Shown here: positions 17,692-26,624 of the stretch, in pieces
Layout: every line of letters begins with the position of its first letter
Numbering within the stretch: the stretch's first letter is position 1
NCBI RefSeq assembly: GCF_023715145.1
Contig: NZ_JAMBNP010000011.1
Location: 124,001 to 188,000 of the forward strand
DNA from: Paenibacillus glycanilyticus
Lineage (GTDB): Bacteria; Bacillota; Bacilli; Paenibacillales; Paenibacillaceae
Direction of reading: 5' to 3'
DNA length: 64,000 nucleotides
Notes under the pieces: model-generated
What the model was told of the DNA's origin: nothing
The model's input: only the letters and a program-made list of their open reading frames with translations
Databases searched by the model: none
Position numbers and translations under genes: made by a program

Positions 17692-17935
17692 TAAATAAAA
17701 TCTATTAAGTTAATAAAAATAATTAATCGAAAAAAATGGTTTAGGTAATTATAACCATTTATAGTTGCAAATTGAGACTGCCGATTTCTTAAAAACTCAA
17801 GCATAACAAGCATTCGCACACCTTTTATGTTCGTTTTGTTCTTTTGTTACATTTGGTATCGTCCAAGCAGACCAGGGCAATCAGTCCCATTGACGAAGAA
17901 AGAGTACGCTGATAAATTCGTAGCGAGAGGTTTTG

Positions 17936-17952
17936 TGTCAGGTTATATTACA
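17936..17952. promoter_or_regulatory. GlnR/TnrA box in front of the regulator gene
   Basis: TGTCA-GGTTATA-TTACA is a second perfect TGTNA-N7-TNACA site. It ends 26 bases before the ATG of the GlnR/TnrA-type gene, so it probably overlaps the promoter or start site and would mediate autorepression. Confidence 0.7.
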
Positions 17953-17978
17953 TATCCGTTTGCGGGAGGCGTGAGACG

Positions 17979-18209
17979 ATGAAGGACAAAGTGATGAGTA
18001 TTGGAATCGTTAGCGACTTAACTGGTTTGACGGAAAGACAAATTCGCTATTATGAAGAGAAACAGCTGGTATTCCCGGTAAGGACTAAGGGGGGCGCGCG
18101 AAAGTATTCTTTTGAGGATGTAGATCGGCTGAAGGAGATTAACGACAAGCTGAGGGATGGCTTCCATACCTTTGAGCTGAGAAAACCGGGAAGGTTGTGC
18201 AGCGAATGA
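17979..18209 (+). CDS. Short GlnR/TnrA-type MerR-family regulator
   Basis: 76 residues, essentially only the winged-helix DNA-binding domain. IGIVSDLTGLTERQIRYYEE and GGARKYSFEDVDRL are close to the GlnR/TnrA pattern, whose recognition sequence is TGTNA-N7-TNACA; such a site lies directly upstream. GlnR/TnrA proteins normally have a C-terminal tail of 30-60 residues that senses glutamine synthetase. Here the protein ends soon after DGFHTFE with LRKPGRLCSE. The next frame over this end could be read as a continuation, so a frameshift is possible. Its TGA overlaps the tatC ATG as ATGA, so the two are coupled. It probably controls this locus; whether it can sense nitrogen status is open. Confidence 0.85.
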   Translation: MKDKVMSIGIVSDLTGLTERQIRYYEEKQLVFPVRTKGGARKYSFEDVDRLKEINDKLRDGFHTFELRKPGRLCSE

Positions 18210-18961
18210 AGGGGATGGAAGAGACGATGACACTGCTGGCGCACCTTACCGAGCTGCGGAGCCGGATCTGGCGAAGCCTGGCTGTTGTGCTGCTGTCGCT
18301 TGGAGGAGGATTATACGTATCTCCGAAGCTGCTCCGTTATTTGAAAAGCGTGCCGCCAGGCTCCGAAATGACCTGGAATGTATTCTCGCCTTGGGATGGC
18401 ATCCGCATGTATATGTCGGTTGCGCTGGTCATCGCGCTGGCGGTTTCGCTTCCGTATATCCTGTTCCAGCTGTGGGGATTCGTGAAGCAGGGCCTTCATC
18501 CCGTGGAACGGACAGCGGCACTGCGGTACGTTCCGTATAGCGTGATCTGCTTCTTCACGGGCCTTGCCTTCGGGTATTTCGTGGTCTTCCCGATGAGCTT
18601 CTCTTTTACCTCCAAAATAACGAAAAGCATGGATCTTGTAGAGACATACGGCGTCGCGCAATATTTTGGCTTCATGTTTAATATTATTTTGCCGCTTGCG
18701 ATCGCCTTCGAGCTGCCGGTTATCGTGATGTTCCTGACGAAGATCGGTATTCTAACCCCAACGGCGCTTCATAAAATGCGAAGGTATGCGTATCTGGTGC
18801 TAGTTATTGTAGCCAGCCTGATCTCGCCTCCGGAGCTGATTTCCCACCTGTTAGTATTTATCCCGTTAGTGGTGCTCTACGAGATCAGCGTACTGCTGTC
18901 GCGTATTGTCTACGGACGGAAAAAAGCCGCAGCGGCGTTAGCTGAAGCCTCTGGCGCTTAA
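18206..18961 (+). CDS. tatC: Twin-arginine translocase subunit TatC
   Basis: 251-residue polytopic membrane protein, the receptor that recognises twin-arginine signal peptides. It shows the TatC landmarks: LLAHLTELRSRI near the N-terminus, SLPYILFQLWGFVKQGLHPVER after the first helices, FGYFVVFPMSFSF, AFELPVIVMFLTKIGI, and the late SPPELISHLLVFIPLVVLYEIS, with six hydrophobic segments. The start ATG 18206 overlaps the regulator stop (ATGA); ATG 18215 is an alternative. The matching tatA and a Tat-signal oxidase are on the divergent arm. A terminator follows. Confidence 0.94.
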   Translation: MKGMEETMTLLAHLTELRSRIWRSLAVVLLSLGGGLYVSPKLLRYLKSVPPGSEMTWNVFSPWDGIRMYMSVALVIALAVSLPYILFQLWGFVKQGLHPVERTAALRYVPYSVICFFTGLAFGYFVVFPMSFSFTSKITKSMDLVETYGVAQYFGFMFNIILPLAIAFELPVIVMFLTKIGILTPTALHKMRRYAYLVLVIVASLISPPELISHLLVFIPLVVLYEISVLLSRIVYGRKKAAAALAEASGA

Positions 18962-18976
18962 AAAGATGAAAAGGGC

Positions 18977-19009
18977 AGTCCCGGCATATCAATCGCCGGG
19001 GCTTTTTTT
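18977..19009 (+). terminator. tatC terminator
   Basis: Stem AGTCCCGGC/GCCGGGGCT (one G-T pair) with a 9-base loop followed by seven T. Confidence 0.9.
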
Positions 19010-19179
19010 GATCAAATCTTTAAAGCTTTTGCTTTTTATCCGCTAATTCGCCTGTTGCGGAAAGAATGCGAGCAAGTACGGCAAAATAACCGATTTGCTG
19101 CATGCTTAAGATGTTGGTAGTTACTGGAATGTGAGATATACTGACATCATAGACGAGCGAGTCCAGAGGAGGGCTTTAT

Positions 19180-20910
19180 ATGCGGCAATCATTCACGATT
19201 AAATGGAAATGGAATCGATCGGTAAGCCAAAGGCTTACTTTATCCTTCCTGGCGATCGTCATTATTATGGCGATAAATGGCGCGCTCAGCTTTGACAGGA
19301 TGGGCAAGCTGACAGGGAATGCGCGAGAAATATCGCGGGTATGGCTCGCCAATATTAAGGCAATCAACGAAATCAATTATTTAAATGAGCATATGCTGAC
19401 CATTCAGTACAAGATGGCGGGGGAGAGTAATCCCTTAAAGCGCAAGCTGCTGGAGGAGGACGGCGAATATACGATTGTTGTTTTGCAGCAGAAGCTGAAG
19501 GCCTTTATGTCGCTGCCGAAGTCCGGCGATGACATGAACTTGTCCCGCAACCTCGAAGGGGAATGGAAGGCTTATCTGGCGTTATACCGGAATGTCATCC
19601 GTTATTCGAATTTGGAGGACGAGAAGCAGGTCGGTGATGCCTTGATGGCATCGGAGCAATCCTTCAGCACAATGGAGTCCTATATTCATACATTAATCCG
19701 GATAAATGAGGAAGGGGCAAAGGCGGCCGAGAAATCAAGCGAGAGCATTAACCGGGAAGCCGTATTGACGATTGCCTGCAGTCTCGGTGCGGCGCTTGTT
19801 CTGATTCTTGCCCTGCTCTATTACGTGCGCCGGACGATATCCCTGCCTATTAAGCGTTCATCGGAGGTTCTATCCGAAGTAGCGGGCGGCTCCTTGTCGG
19901 TAACCATTCCCAAGGTCCGAAACCGGGATGAGATTGGGGTTATGGTACACGCGCTAGAGGACATGGTTAGCTCCCTGCGCGGAGCGATGCAAAGCGTGCA
20001 GGCAGCCTCATCCAGTATTTCCGCTTCTTCAGAGGAGATGCTTGCTGCATCCGAGCAGAACGCTAGCGCGGTTGAACAGGCATCTGCCATGTTCCGCGAA
20101 GCAGCCTCGGGCTCCCAGGAGCAGCTTCACAGCTTTGAGGAGATTGGCCGGTCTACAGGGGAAATGGCGCATGGGACGCAGAGGATCGCGGAGAGCAGCT
20201 CTGTGGCGGCGGAATTGTCTTCCAAAGCGGCGAAGCAGGCGAAGGAAGGGGCGGAGACCATTGGTCAGGCTGTCCGAACGATGACGGTCATCGATGAGAC
20301 GGTCCAGTCGGCTGCCGAGCATGTGGCGCTGCTCGAGAGCCATATGAACAACATTGGCAGGATCACCGATTTCATTGGCTCGATCTCGAAGCAGACAAAT
20401 CTGTTGGCGCTTAATGCGTCAATAGAAGCGGCAAGAGCGGGGGAGGCAGGGAAGGGCTTTGCCGTTGTAGCCGAAGAGGTGCGCAAGCTGTCGGTGCAGA
20501 CGGCGGAGTCAGTCGCTGACATAGCGGGTGCGATAGGGAGGATCAAGGAAGATACGGTTCTAACCGCTGATAAAATGAACGCAAGCCGCGCGGAAACGAA
20601 GAAGGGGCTGGAGAATGTCCATGCCGCAGGCGTATCCTTCCGCCAAATAACGGCTGCCGCCGGTGATGTGTCCGGGAAGATTGAGGAGGTTGCGGCTGCA
20701 GCCGAACAGCTTGCCGCAAGCTCGGAGGAGGTGTCCGCCTCCATTGACCAGCTGACGGATATTGCTAGCCGTACCTATGCTATTGCCAGAACCGTTGCGG
20801 AGAGCGCAGACAAACAAACCGCCTCAGCCGAAGAAATAGCTTCTGCCGCAGGCGGTTTGACGGATATCGCTCAAGACTTGAACGATCTGGTTATGAAGTT
20901 CCGTTTCTGA
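19180..20910 (+). CDS. Methyl-accepting chemotaxis protein
   Basis: 576-residue chemoreceptor that signals to the CheA/CheW complex. Membrane helix about residues 13-33, four-helix-bundle-type extracellular sensor (about 35-190) and second membrane helix about 195-215 (ALVLILALLYYV). A HAMP domain follows (SLPIKRSSEVLSEVAGG, NRDEIGVMVHALEDM), then the long coiled-coil signalling domain with the conserved hairpin tip ISKQTNLLALNASIEAARAGEAGKGFAVVAEEVRKL near 400-435. ATG 19180 has GAGGAGGG upstream. Ligand unknown. It stands alone, with no che genes nearby. Confidence 0.95.
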   Translation: MRQSFTIKWKWNRSVSQRLTLSFLAIVIIMAINGALSFDRMGKLTGNAREISRVWLANIKAINEINYLNEHMLTIQYKMAGESNPLKRKLLEEDGEYTIVVLQQKLKAFMSLPKSGDDMNLSRNLEGEWKAYLALYRNVIRYSNLEDEKQVGDALMASEQSFSTMESYIHTLIRINEEGAKAAEKSSESINREAVLTIACSLGAALVLILALLYYVRRTISLPIKRSSEVLSEVAGGSLSVTIPKVRNRDEIGVMVHALEDMVSSLRGAMQSVQAASSSISASSEEMLAASEQNASAVEQASAMFREAASGSQEQLHSFEEIGRSTGEMAHGTQRIAESSSVAAELSSKAAKQAKEGAETIGQAVRTMTVIDETVQSAAEHVALLESHMNNIGRITDFIGSISKQTNLLALNASIEAARAGEAGKGFAVVAEEVRKLSVQTAESVADIAGAIGRIKEDTVLTADKMNASRAETKKGLENVHAAGVSFRQITAAAGDVSGKIEEVAAAAEQLAASSEEVSASIDQLTDIASRTYAIARTVAESADKQTASAEEIASAAGGLTDIAQDLNDLVMKFRF

Positions 20911-20916
20911 TTCCGT

Positions 20917-21810
20917 CTAGTAGCGCTTAAAGCTGCTCCATATCGACTCCGGCTTAACCCCCAGCTCTCCGGCTATTAATTCGGCCGTGAGACGCTGGGG
21001 CTTTTTAATTTTACCGTTGCGGATTTTGGAGATGGTCGTTAAGGATATGAGGGTGGATTGAGCCAGCGATGTAGCCGTAATGTTCTTGTTCAGCATAAGC
21101 ATTCGGAGCTTGTAGGCGGCATCCTCTTCCCTTGCCGACTGAAGCATTCCGGTCAGCAGGATAACAAAGCTCTTGAATTCTTTGTTGCCGGAGTAAAAGG
21201 GCTTGATAACCGCTGACGTCATTCTGAACTGATCGCCGATATGCAGCCGGATCTCCGCATGCTCGGTTGTGCCATGGGTGCGGGCATAATCCATTATGCG
21301 TCGCAGCGACTTGCGGCTGTCCTCCGCCACATGGTCAAATACGACCTGGTTAACCAGATTAATCCCGGGCTGCTTGAACGGCGAGTAATACCTGGTTGCG
21401 TTGGTAATCCGGAATTGATCGGATACCCGGAAGCTCATCAGGATCTGATTATCCATGGCAAACTCTTCGATATATTTCTCCTCTGACATGTCTTTGCAGA
21501 TGATGATGAAGCAGGACTGCTGGGTGGACGGTAACCGTCGGCTGCTGAACCTTACGGGTATGGAAGCTGTAGTCTTGGAGATCAGCTCCTGTTCAACGGT
21601 CTGTTCATGCTCATCGCCAAGCTGGGTCATAAGCCCGCCAAACGAGTATCCTCTTCGTAGTAGTCCGTCGGGATCCGCATCCGTTAATTCTGCTTTTTTA
21701 TACCCGGTAAGCTTAGTGAAGGCATAATTGATGTCACGTATATACCAACGGTTATGCTCAAGCTCGACGATAAACATCGGATCGGCTAGCAAATAAAACA
21801 CATTATCCAT
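20917..21810 (-). CDS. PAS-domain protein with C-terminal HTH
   Basis: 297-residue cytosolic protein. A PAS domain covers about residues 10-120 (LLADPMFIVELEHNRWYIRD, FTKLTGYKKAEL), followed by a second PAS-like region (about 125-225) and a C-terminal Xre-type HTH (TATSLAQSTLISLTTISKIRNGKIKKP). The arrangement suggests a one-component regulator sensing a small molecule or redox state. ATG 21810 has AAGGTGA at proper spacing; the frame extends to a TTG 15 codons upstream without a ribosome-binding site. It is convergent with the chemoreceptor gene (6 bases apart). No close named relative is recognised. Confidence 0.75.
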   Translation of the reverse strand: MDNVFYLLADPMFIVELEHNRWYIRDINYAFTKLTGYKKAELTDADPDGLLRRGYSFGGLMTQLGDEHEQTVEQELISKTTASIPVRFSSRRLPSTQQSCFIIICKDMSEEKYIEEFAMDNQILMSFRVSDQFRITNATRYYSPFKQPGINLVNQVVFDHVAEDSRKSLRRIMDYARTHGTTEHAEIRLHIGDQFRMTSAVIKPFYSGNKEFKSFVILLTGMLQSAREEDAAYKLRMLMLNKNITATSLAQSTLISLTTISKIRNGKIKKPQRLTAELIAGELGVKPESIWSSFKRY

Positions 21811-22005
21811 CGCTCTGTCACCTTCCTGGAAGTTATTATAGGGATTCGTAGTCAATATAACGTATAGTGTTAAGAAATCTAACGCGTAATAGTATAACTT
21901 AAATTATATAAAGTTTTGTTGAAATGACAACACCTTTCATTCATAAAAATGTGTAAAGTTAGGGAATCCTAATATTCTGGAAATTTATTTGAAGGAGATG
22001 AGACG

Positions 22006-22398
22006 ATGAGCTCGGCTATTTTGTTCGATTTCGCAGACTCCTTTAGCGCTGCCCTAGCACGGGATACGCTGCAGGAGCTTGGCTATGAGCCTCTTATGCA
22101 TGAGGGGAACCGCCTGCATATTCATGTGGACGGAAATGATCTGACTTCAGCACTGGAAATTGCCATGTCTCACGGCGGCCAGTTGGTGGAGCAGTCGGCA
22201 ATCCGGAGCGGAGCGGTAACGGATTCTGCTTATTCCATGAATGCCATTACGATTCCGGCGCATATCGTGAACGAGGACTGGGTTGAGGCCGAGGAAGCTT
22301 CGGATCTTCATAATTGGGATGATGATGCGGATACGAGTAATGAATTCTTGCCGGATCCCGGAGAATACAGCCACTTCTCGGGAGACGTGCACACTTGA
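22006..22398 (+). CDS. Hypothetical 130-residue acidic protein
   Basis: Small acidic cytosolic protein without signal peptide or membrane helix. The first ~65 residues alternate hydrophobic strands and helices (SSAILFDFADSFSAALARDTL, LHIHVDGNDLTSALEIAM), reminiscent of a ferredoxin-like or ACT-like fold. The remainder is Asp/Glu-rich and probably disordered (NWDDDADTSNEFLPD). ATG 22006 has GAAGGAGATG upstream. It stands alone between two minus-strand genes. No function can be assigned. Confidence 0.7.
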   Translation: MSSAILFDFADSFSAALARDTLQELGYEPLMHEGNRLHIHVDGNDLTSALEIAMSHGGQLVEQSAIRSGAVTDSAYSMNAITIPAHIVNEDWVEAEEASDLHNWDDDADTSNEFLPDPGEYSHFSGDVHT

Positions 22399-22424
22399 TA
22401 GATAGACAAAGGAAAAGCGCGGCG

Positions 22425-23705
22425 TCAGCTGCTTAAAGCAGCCGATGCCGCGCTTGTTCCTGCGCTGTGGCCCGTCGTGAACGCGGCCGTAATATTGTAG
22501 CCCCCCGTATAGCCGTGGATATCAAGCACTTCTCCGCAGAAGTACAGGCCATGGACAAGCTTCGACTGCATCGTCTTTGGATCAATCTCCTTCAGATGCA
22601 CCCCGCCTCCCGTCACAAAAGCTTCCTCAATCGATAGAGTTCCATTGACTGCCACGGGGAACTGCTTCATGCGCTTGGCGAGCTCGCGCCAAGGCTCTCT
22701 GGGAATGTTATCGTACGTAATGTCGCCGTTAATCTCGCATTGGCGGAGCAGCAGCTCCAGCAATCTTTCCTGCACATAGCCGCGCAGCACGTTTTTGACC
22801 GCCTTTTTAGGCTCCAGCTTGGCAAGCTTTAACGTCTCGTCGAAGATCTCGGCCTCCGAGCGGTCAGGCAGCAGATCAATGGTGACGAGAACGTTGCGTC
22901 TGCCGTCTTCGCTATCGGAAGCTTTCTTTAATTCCTTAACCACAAACTGGCTGCAGCGCAGCGCCGCCGGTCCCGATAGACCAAAGTGAGTAAAGATCAT
23001 ATCGCCTTCATGCGAGACTAGCTTCTTGTTCTTCGCGTTCCAGACGGTCAGCGTCACATTTCGCAGCGACAACCCCTGAAGCTCCTTGCTGCGAATCCAG
23101 GGCTCGGCCGAGGTCAGCGGCACTTCTGTCGGATATAAATCCGTGATGGTATGCCCGGCTTTTTTCGCCCATGGATAGCCGTCGCCCGTAGAACCCGTAT
23201 GGGGAACGGATTTGCCGCCGGTTGCGATAATCACGGACTTGGTGTCGATAACTTCGTTAGAAGCAAGCCGGATGCCTTTGACAGCGCCGTTCTCGTACAG
23301 CACTTCCTTCACCGGCATATTCGTGCGGATCTCGACGCCTTGCTCCCTCACCTTCCGGAGCAGCGCATCCACAACCGTCTTAGCCTTGTCCGACACCGGG
23401 AACATGCGCCCGCGGTCTTCTTCCTTAAGGGCAATTCCCATCCCTTCAAAGAAGGCGATGATCTCCTTGTTGCCGAATTGATTTAGAGCGCTGAACAGAA
23501 ACCGCCCGTTGCCGGGAATATTGCGAATCAATTCATCCATTTCGTTCGCGTTCGTGACATTGCACCGGCCGCCGCCGGAAATCCCGAGCTTGCGCCCAAG
23601 CTTGTCTCCTTTATCGATGAGGAGGGTAGACGCGCCGGCTCCGCTGGCTGCAACGGCAGCCATTAATCCGGACGGTCCGCCGCCGATAATAACGACATCA
23701 AACAT
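22425..23705 (-). CDS. HI0933/BaiN-family FAD-dependent oxidoreductase
   Basis: 426-residue flavoprotein of the HI0933-like family (YhiN/YtfP/BaiN), a conserved group whose physiological substrates are mostly unclear. FAD-binding motif VVIIGGGPSGLMAAVAA at the N-terminus, family signature GRKLGISGGGRCNVTN near 38-53, ATGGKSVPHTGSTGDGY near 165-181, and the C-terminal GYTGGYNITAAFTTG. ATG 23705 is preferred over the GTG two codons upstream because of its spacing to AGAGG. Single gene. Confidence 0.9.
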   Translation of the reverse strand: MFDVVIIGGGPSGLMAAVAASGAGASTLLIDKGDKLGRKLGISGGGRCNVTNANEMDELIRNIPGNGRFLFSALNQFGNKEIIAFFEGMGIALKEEDRGRMFPVSDKAKTVVDALLRKVREQGVEIRTNMPVKEVLYENGAVKGIRLASNEVIDTKSVIIATGGKSVPHTGSTGDGYPWAKKAGHTITDLYPTEVPLTSAEPWIRSKELQGLSLRNVTLTVWNAKNKKLVSHEGDMIFTHFGLSGPAALRCSQFVVKELKKASDSEDGRRNVLVTIDLLPDRSEAEIFDETLKLAKLEPKKAVKNVLRGYVQERLLELLLRQCEINGDITYDNIPREPWRELAKRMKQFPVAVNGTLSIEEAFVTGGGVHLKEIDPKTMQSKLVHGLYFCGEVLDIHGYTGGYNITAAFTTGHSAGTSAASAALSS

Positions 23706-23814
23706 ATTCACACTGCCTCTCTAACCTTAATACTGCAGTACATTGTAACATTCTTTCTTGCAAAATTTAAAATATAATAATCACGAGTTGAAACCTGAAA
23801 GGAGCGGAGAGCGC

Positions 23815-24651
23815 ATGGAACGGACGGACTGGCGGTTCAGCGGAGCAAACGGCAATGAGATTTACGCAAGAGAATGGCTTCCGGGCGGTGCGGAGCCAAA
23901 AGGCGTTGTATGCATCGTGCACGGAATGGGGGAGCATGGGGAGCGCTATTCGGCGGTAGCCGAGAGGCTGACAAGCGAAGGCTACGCGGTGCTGGCCCAT
24001 GATCAGGAGGGCCATGGCCAATCCCCGGGACAGCGGGGACATCTTACTTCTATAGAAACCGCCGTTCATAATACGGGACTGCTCCTGGAGCAGGCAAGAA
24101 CCCGTCATCCGCAGCTGCCTTGCTTTCTGTACGGTCACAGCATGGGGGGCAATGTGGCGCTCAATTGCGCGCTGCGCCTTCAGCCAAGCATCAGCGGCCT
24201 GATCCTGAGCAGTCCATGGCTGCGTCTGGCCAAAGGCCCCAATGCCGTTATGAAAGCCATGGCCCGGCTGCTTGTAGGGCTTATGCCCAAGCTGTCGCTC
24301 TCAACGGGGATCAGTCCGGATGATCTGTACCGTCCCGGTTACGAGCATGCCGTAACGTTCCTGCATGATCCGTTATGCCACAGCTCCATTACGATTCGGA
24401 CGTTTCATATTATGACGGATAACGGCGAGTGGGCGATTGAACAGTGCAAGCAGCTGAAGGTTCCCGTACTATTAGTGCATGGCACGGGGGATAAGGTCAC
24501 TTCGTTCGAAGCCAGCAAAGAGATAGCGGAGCGCCTTGGAGACAGGTGTAAATTTGTTGCGTATGAGGGCGGTTATCATGAATTGCACAACGACATATTT
24601 GCCGTGCATTTATTAAATAATATTGCCAATTGGCTGGGAAGGCGATTGTAA
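23815..24651 (+). CDS. Alpha/beta hydrolase, monoacylglycerol lipase-like
   Basis: 278-residue serine hydrolase that probably cleaves monoacylglycerols or lysophospholipids. Oxyanion segment VHGMGEHGERY near residue 38, nucleophile elbow GHSMGGN near 108, catalytic Asp in VHGTGDKVTS, and catalytic His in GGYHELHND near the C-terminus. There is no signal peptide, so it is cytosolic. ATG 23815 has GAAAGGAG upstream; 19 codons of open frame before it lack a start signal. It is divergent from the HI0933-type gene. Confidence 0.9.
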   Translation: MERTDWRFSGANGNEIYAREWLPGGAEPKGVVCIVHGMGEHGERYSAVAERLTSEGYAVLAHDQEGHGQSPGQRGHLTSIETAVHNTGLLLEQARTRHPQLPCFLYGHSMGGNVALNCALRLQPSISGLILSSPWLRLAKGPNAVMKAMARLLVGLMPKLSLSTGISPDDLYRPGYEHAVTFLHDPLCHSSITIRTFHIMTDNGEWAIEQCKQLKVPVLLVHGTGDKVTSFEASKEIAERLGDRCKFVAYEGGYHELHNDIFAVHLLNNIANWLGRRL

Positions 24652-24750
24652 AATTATGAGAGTTGTGATTTAATCGGACTATCAAGTGAATAGGTGAAGA
24701 CAGGTTAATTTATATAACATGACGTGTTTCGTTGGGGAGACTGATCGTTC

Positions 24751-26406
24751 GTGTTGAAAGAATTGCTCTTACAATTCTTTATTACGCTGGTACCTGCCTT
24801 TGCCTTTCAGTTATGGCATAATTCAAGCCGCTATTGGCGGAGAATTCCCATTATTATAGGGTTGTCCAGCTGTGTTTCTATGGCATTGTGCATGATGTTT
24901 ACAAAGGACTATTATGGCTGCGAGCTGAATTTCCGGCTTATGCCATTATTGATTGGTTCCTTGTATGGAGGACCCTATTTTCTGCTATTGCTAAGCGGTG
25001 TTTATGCAGCTCTTCGAATAGAATATCTCGACAGCGTCGGGGAAACGGTAGTATTTGCTTCCTTTATGCTGGTCTATCTTGTTTTTATGCCGTTTGTTAT
25101 CAAAGCTTTCCAGCGGGCCGACCGGCGCCGCAAGATCAGAATCGTGATGCAGCTTATCTTTGGGATGTGCGCAATTGTGGTACTGTCCTTTACGGTGGCA
25201 GTCCTTACGGCTAATATGCCCATTACGCTTGAGTTTGTTCTGCTCTCGCTCCTGACTCTAGTTATGTCGATCGTCTCTTCGCTCATCTCGGTCTATGCGG
25301 TGGAAAGCTTCAAAGAAAACGCCCAGCTGCATTATGACGTGAAGCGGATGTCGACCAGCCTCCAGCAGGAAGTGGAGAAGCTTCAGCAGTTTATCGATCA
25401 GACGAAGATTGCCGTTGTTCTAGTGAACCAATATGGCAAAATCACGCATCTCAACGACATGGGCTATCATCTGCTGGCAGACGGAAAGCACGAGAACAGC
25501 CCTATGATCGGCCAATATTTTCATGAAGCTTTTGGCGAGGAAGAGACCAATGTCAGACTGCTGCGCGAAGCGCTGAGAGGGCAAAGCCCGCCGCGGGAGC
25601 TTCCGCAGATCGAGAACGGCCGGACGTTATTAAAGACGGCTTTCTGCATCCGTAATTTGCAAGCGGATACAGTAACAGGTGCAGCCCTCATTGCGCAGGA
25701 TATTACAGAGCTCTCGCTGCTTCGGAATGAAGTCGGACGGATGGAGCGTCTTAGCTTAATCGGGCAAATGGCGGCCAGCATTACCCATGAGATCCGTAAT
25801 CCGATGGCGGTAATCCGAGGCTTCGTTCAGCTGATGCGCGAGCGGAGCCCGGAAAGTCAACAGACTTATTTCGGGATTGTAATGGACGAGCTTGACCGGG
25901 CCAACACGATTATAAGCGATTTCCTGTCCCTTGCGCAGAACCGGGCGCTGACGATGGAGGAGAGCTCGCTGCATGACATTATCCGCGAAATGGTTCCGCT
26001 CTTGAACGCGGATGCGAATCTGCGGGGGCAGACCATAGAGGTCGAGCTCTGCGACTTTATTCCGTCCATTCAGCTTAACGAGAAAGAGATCAAGCAGCTG
26101 CTTCTGAACCTGGCACGCAACGGCATGGAGGCGATGAGCGAGAAAGGCCGCTTGTCTATCCATACTTCTTACATTGCGGAAAAGGAAGAGATTGTCCTGC
26201 GCATACAGGATCAGGGAGTGGGCATCTCCGAAGAGCAGAAGCAGCGCATCTTTGATCCGTTCTTCTCAACCAAGACGCAGGGAACCGGCCTTGGACTTCC
26301 TCTTTGCGTGAGCATCGCGGAACGCCATAACGGACGTATCGACGTTGAATCGCAGCAGGGAGTCGGTACGACCTTTATCGTCTCTTTTATCCGGAAAACA
26401 GCGTAA
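24751..26406 (+). CDS. Membrane histidine kinase, sporulation-kinase type
   Basis: 551-residue sensor kinase. The N-terminal ~190 residues contain five to six membrane helices resembling the 5TM-LYT sensor module (ELNFRLMPLLIGSLYGGPYF), followed by a short coiled coil and a PAS domain (~210-320). The HisKA phosphoacceptor is SITHEIRNPMAVIRGF with His 346, and the HATPase has N box NLARNGMEAM, DQGVGIS and GTGLGLPL. This layout matches KinB/KinC-type kinases feeding the sporulation phosphorelay. The start is GTG 24751 with GGGGAG upstream. No response regulator is adjacent, as is usual for orphan phosphorelay kinases. The sporulation role is inferred. Confidence 0.9.
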   Translation: MLKELLLQFFITLVPAFAFQLWHNSSRYWRRIPIIIGLSSCVSMALCMMFTKDYYGCELNFRLMPLLIGSLYGGPYFLLLLSGVYAALRIEYLDSVGETVVFASFMLVYLVFMPFVIKAFQRADRRRKIRIVMQLIFGMCAIVVLSFTVAVLTANMPITLEFVLLSLLTLVMSIVSSLISVYAVESFKENAQLHYDVKRMSTSLQQEVEKLQQFIDQTKIAVVLVNQYGKITHLNDMGYHLLADGKHENSPMIGQYFHEAFGEEETNVRLLREALRGQSPPRELPQIENGRTLLKTAFCIRNLQADTVTGAALIAQDITELSLLRNEVGRMERLSLIGQMAASITHEIRNPMAVIRGFVQLMRERSPESQQTYFGIVMDELDRANTIISDFLSLAQNRALTMEESSLHDIIREMVPLLNADANLRGQTIEVELCDFIPSIQLNEKEIKQLLLNLARNGMEAMSEKGRLSIHTSYIAEKEEIVLRIQDQGVGISEEQKQRIFDPFFSTKTQGTGLGLPLCVSIAERHNGRIDVESQQGVGTTFIVSFIRKTA

Positions 26407-26481
26407 GAAAGATCATAAAGCTTGTGCCTAACGTACATACTATCGTTGGAAGATCAGTCATGCACAGGAGGACTTTTAACG

Positions 26482-26613
26482 ATGACAAAAAGCAAAAAAG
26501 GCAGCTCGATCGAACAAACCGAGCAAGCAAGCAAGAATAAAGCCGGAGGACCTGCTCCAGGCGAAGCCGGCTACGACAAGAAGCTGGACGGGCCAAACCG
26601 CCCTTCGATTTAA
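26482..26613 (+). CDS. 43-residue basic hydrophilic peptide
   Basis: Small protein MTKSKKGSSIEQ...DGPNRPSI, rich in Lys, Gly and Pro, without membrane segment or cysteine. The start is clear: AGGAGG ends 9 bases before ATG 26482. It lies 12 bases upstream of the next small gene, so the two are probably co-transcribed. It has the look of small spore-associated or DNA-associated proteins of this group, but I recognise no family. Confidence 0.65.
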   Translation: MTKSKKGSSIEQTEQASKNKAGGPAPGEAGYDKKLDGPNRPSI

Positions 26614-26624
26614 GAGGTATTGCG

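Noticed and set aside
17595..17819. 75-codon upstream extension of the flavin oxidase
   Set aside because: Would bury the Tat signal and covers the GlnR/TnrA box; ATG 17594 has AAGGAG upstream.
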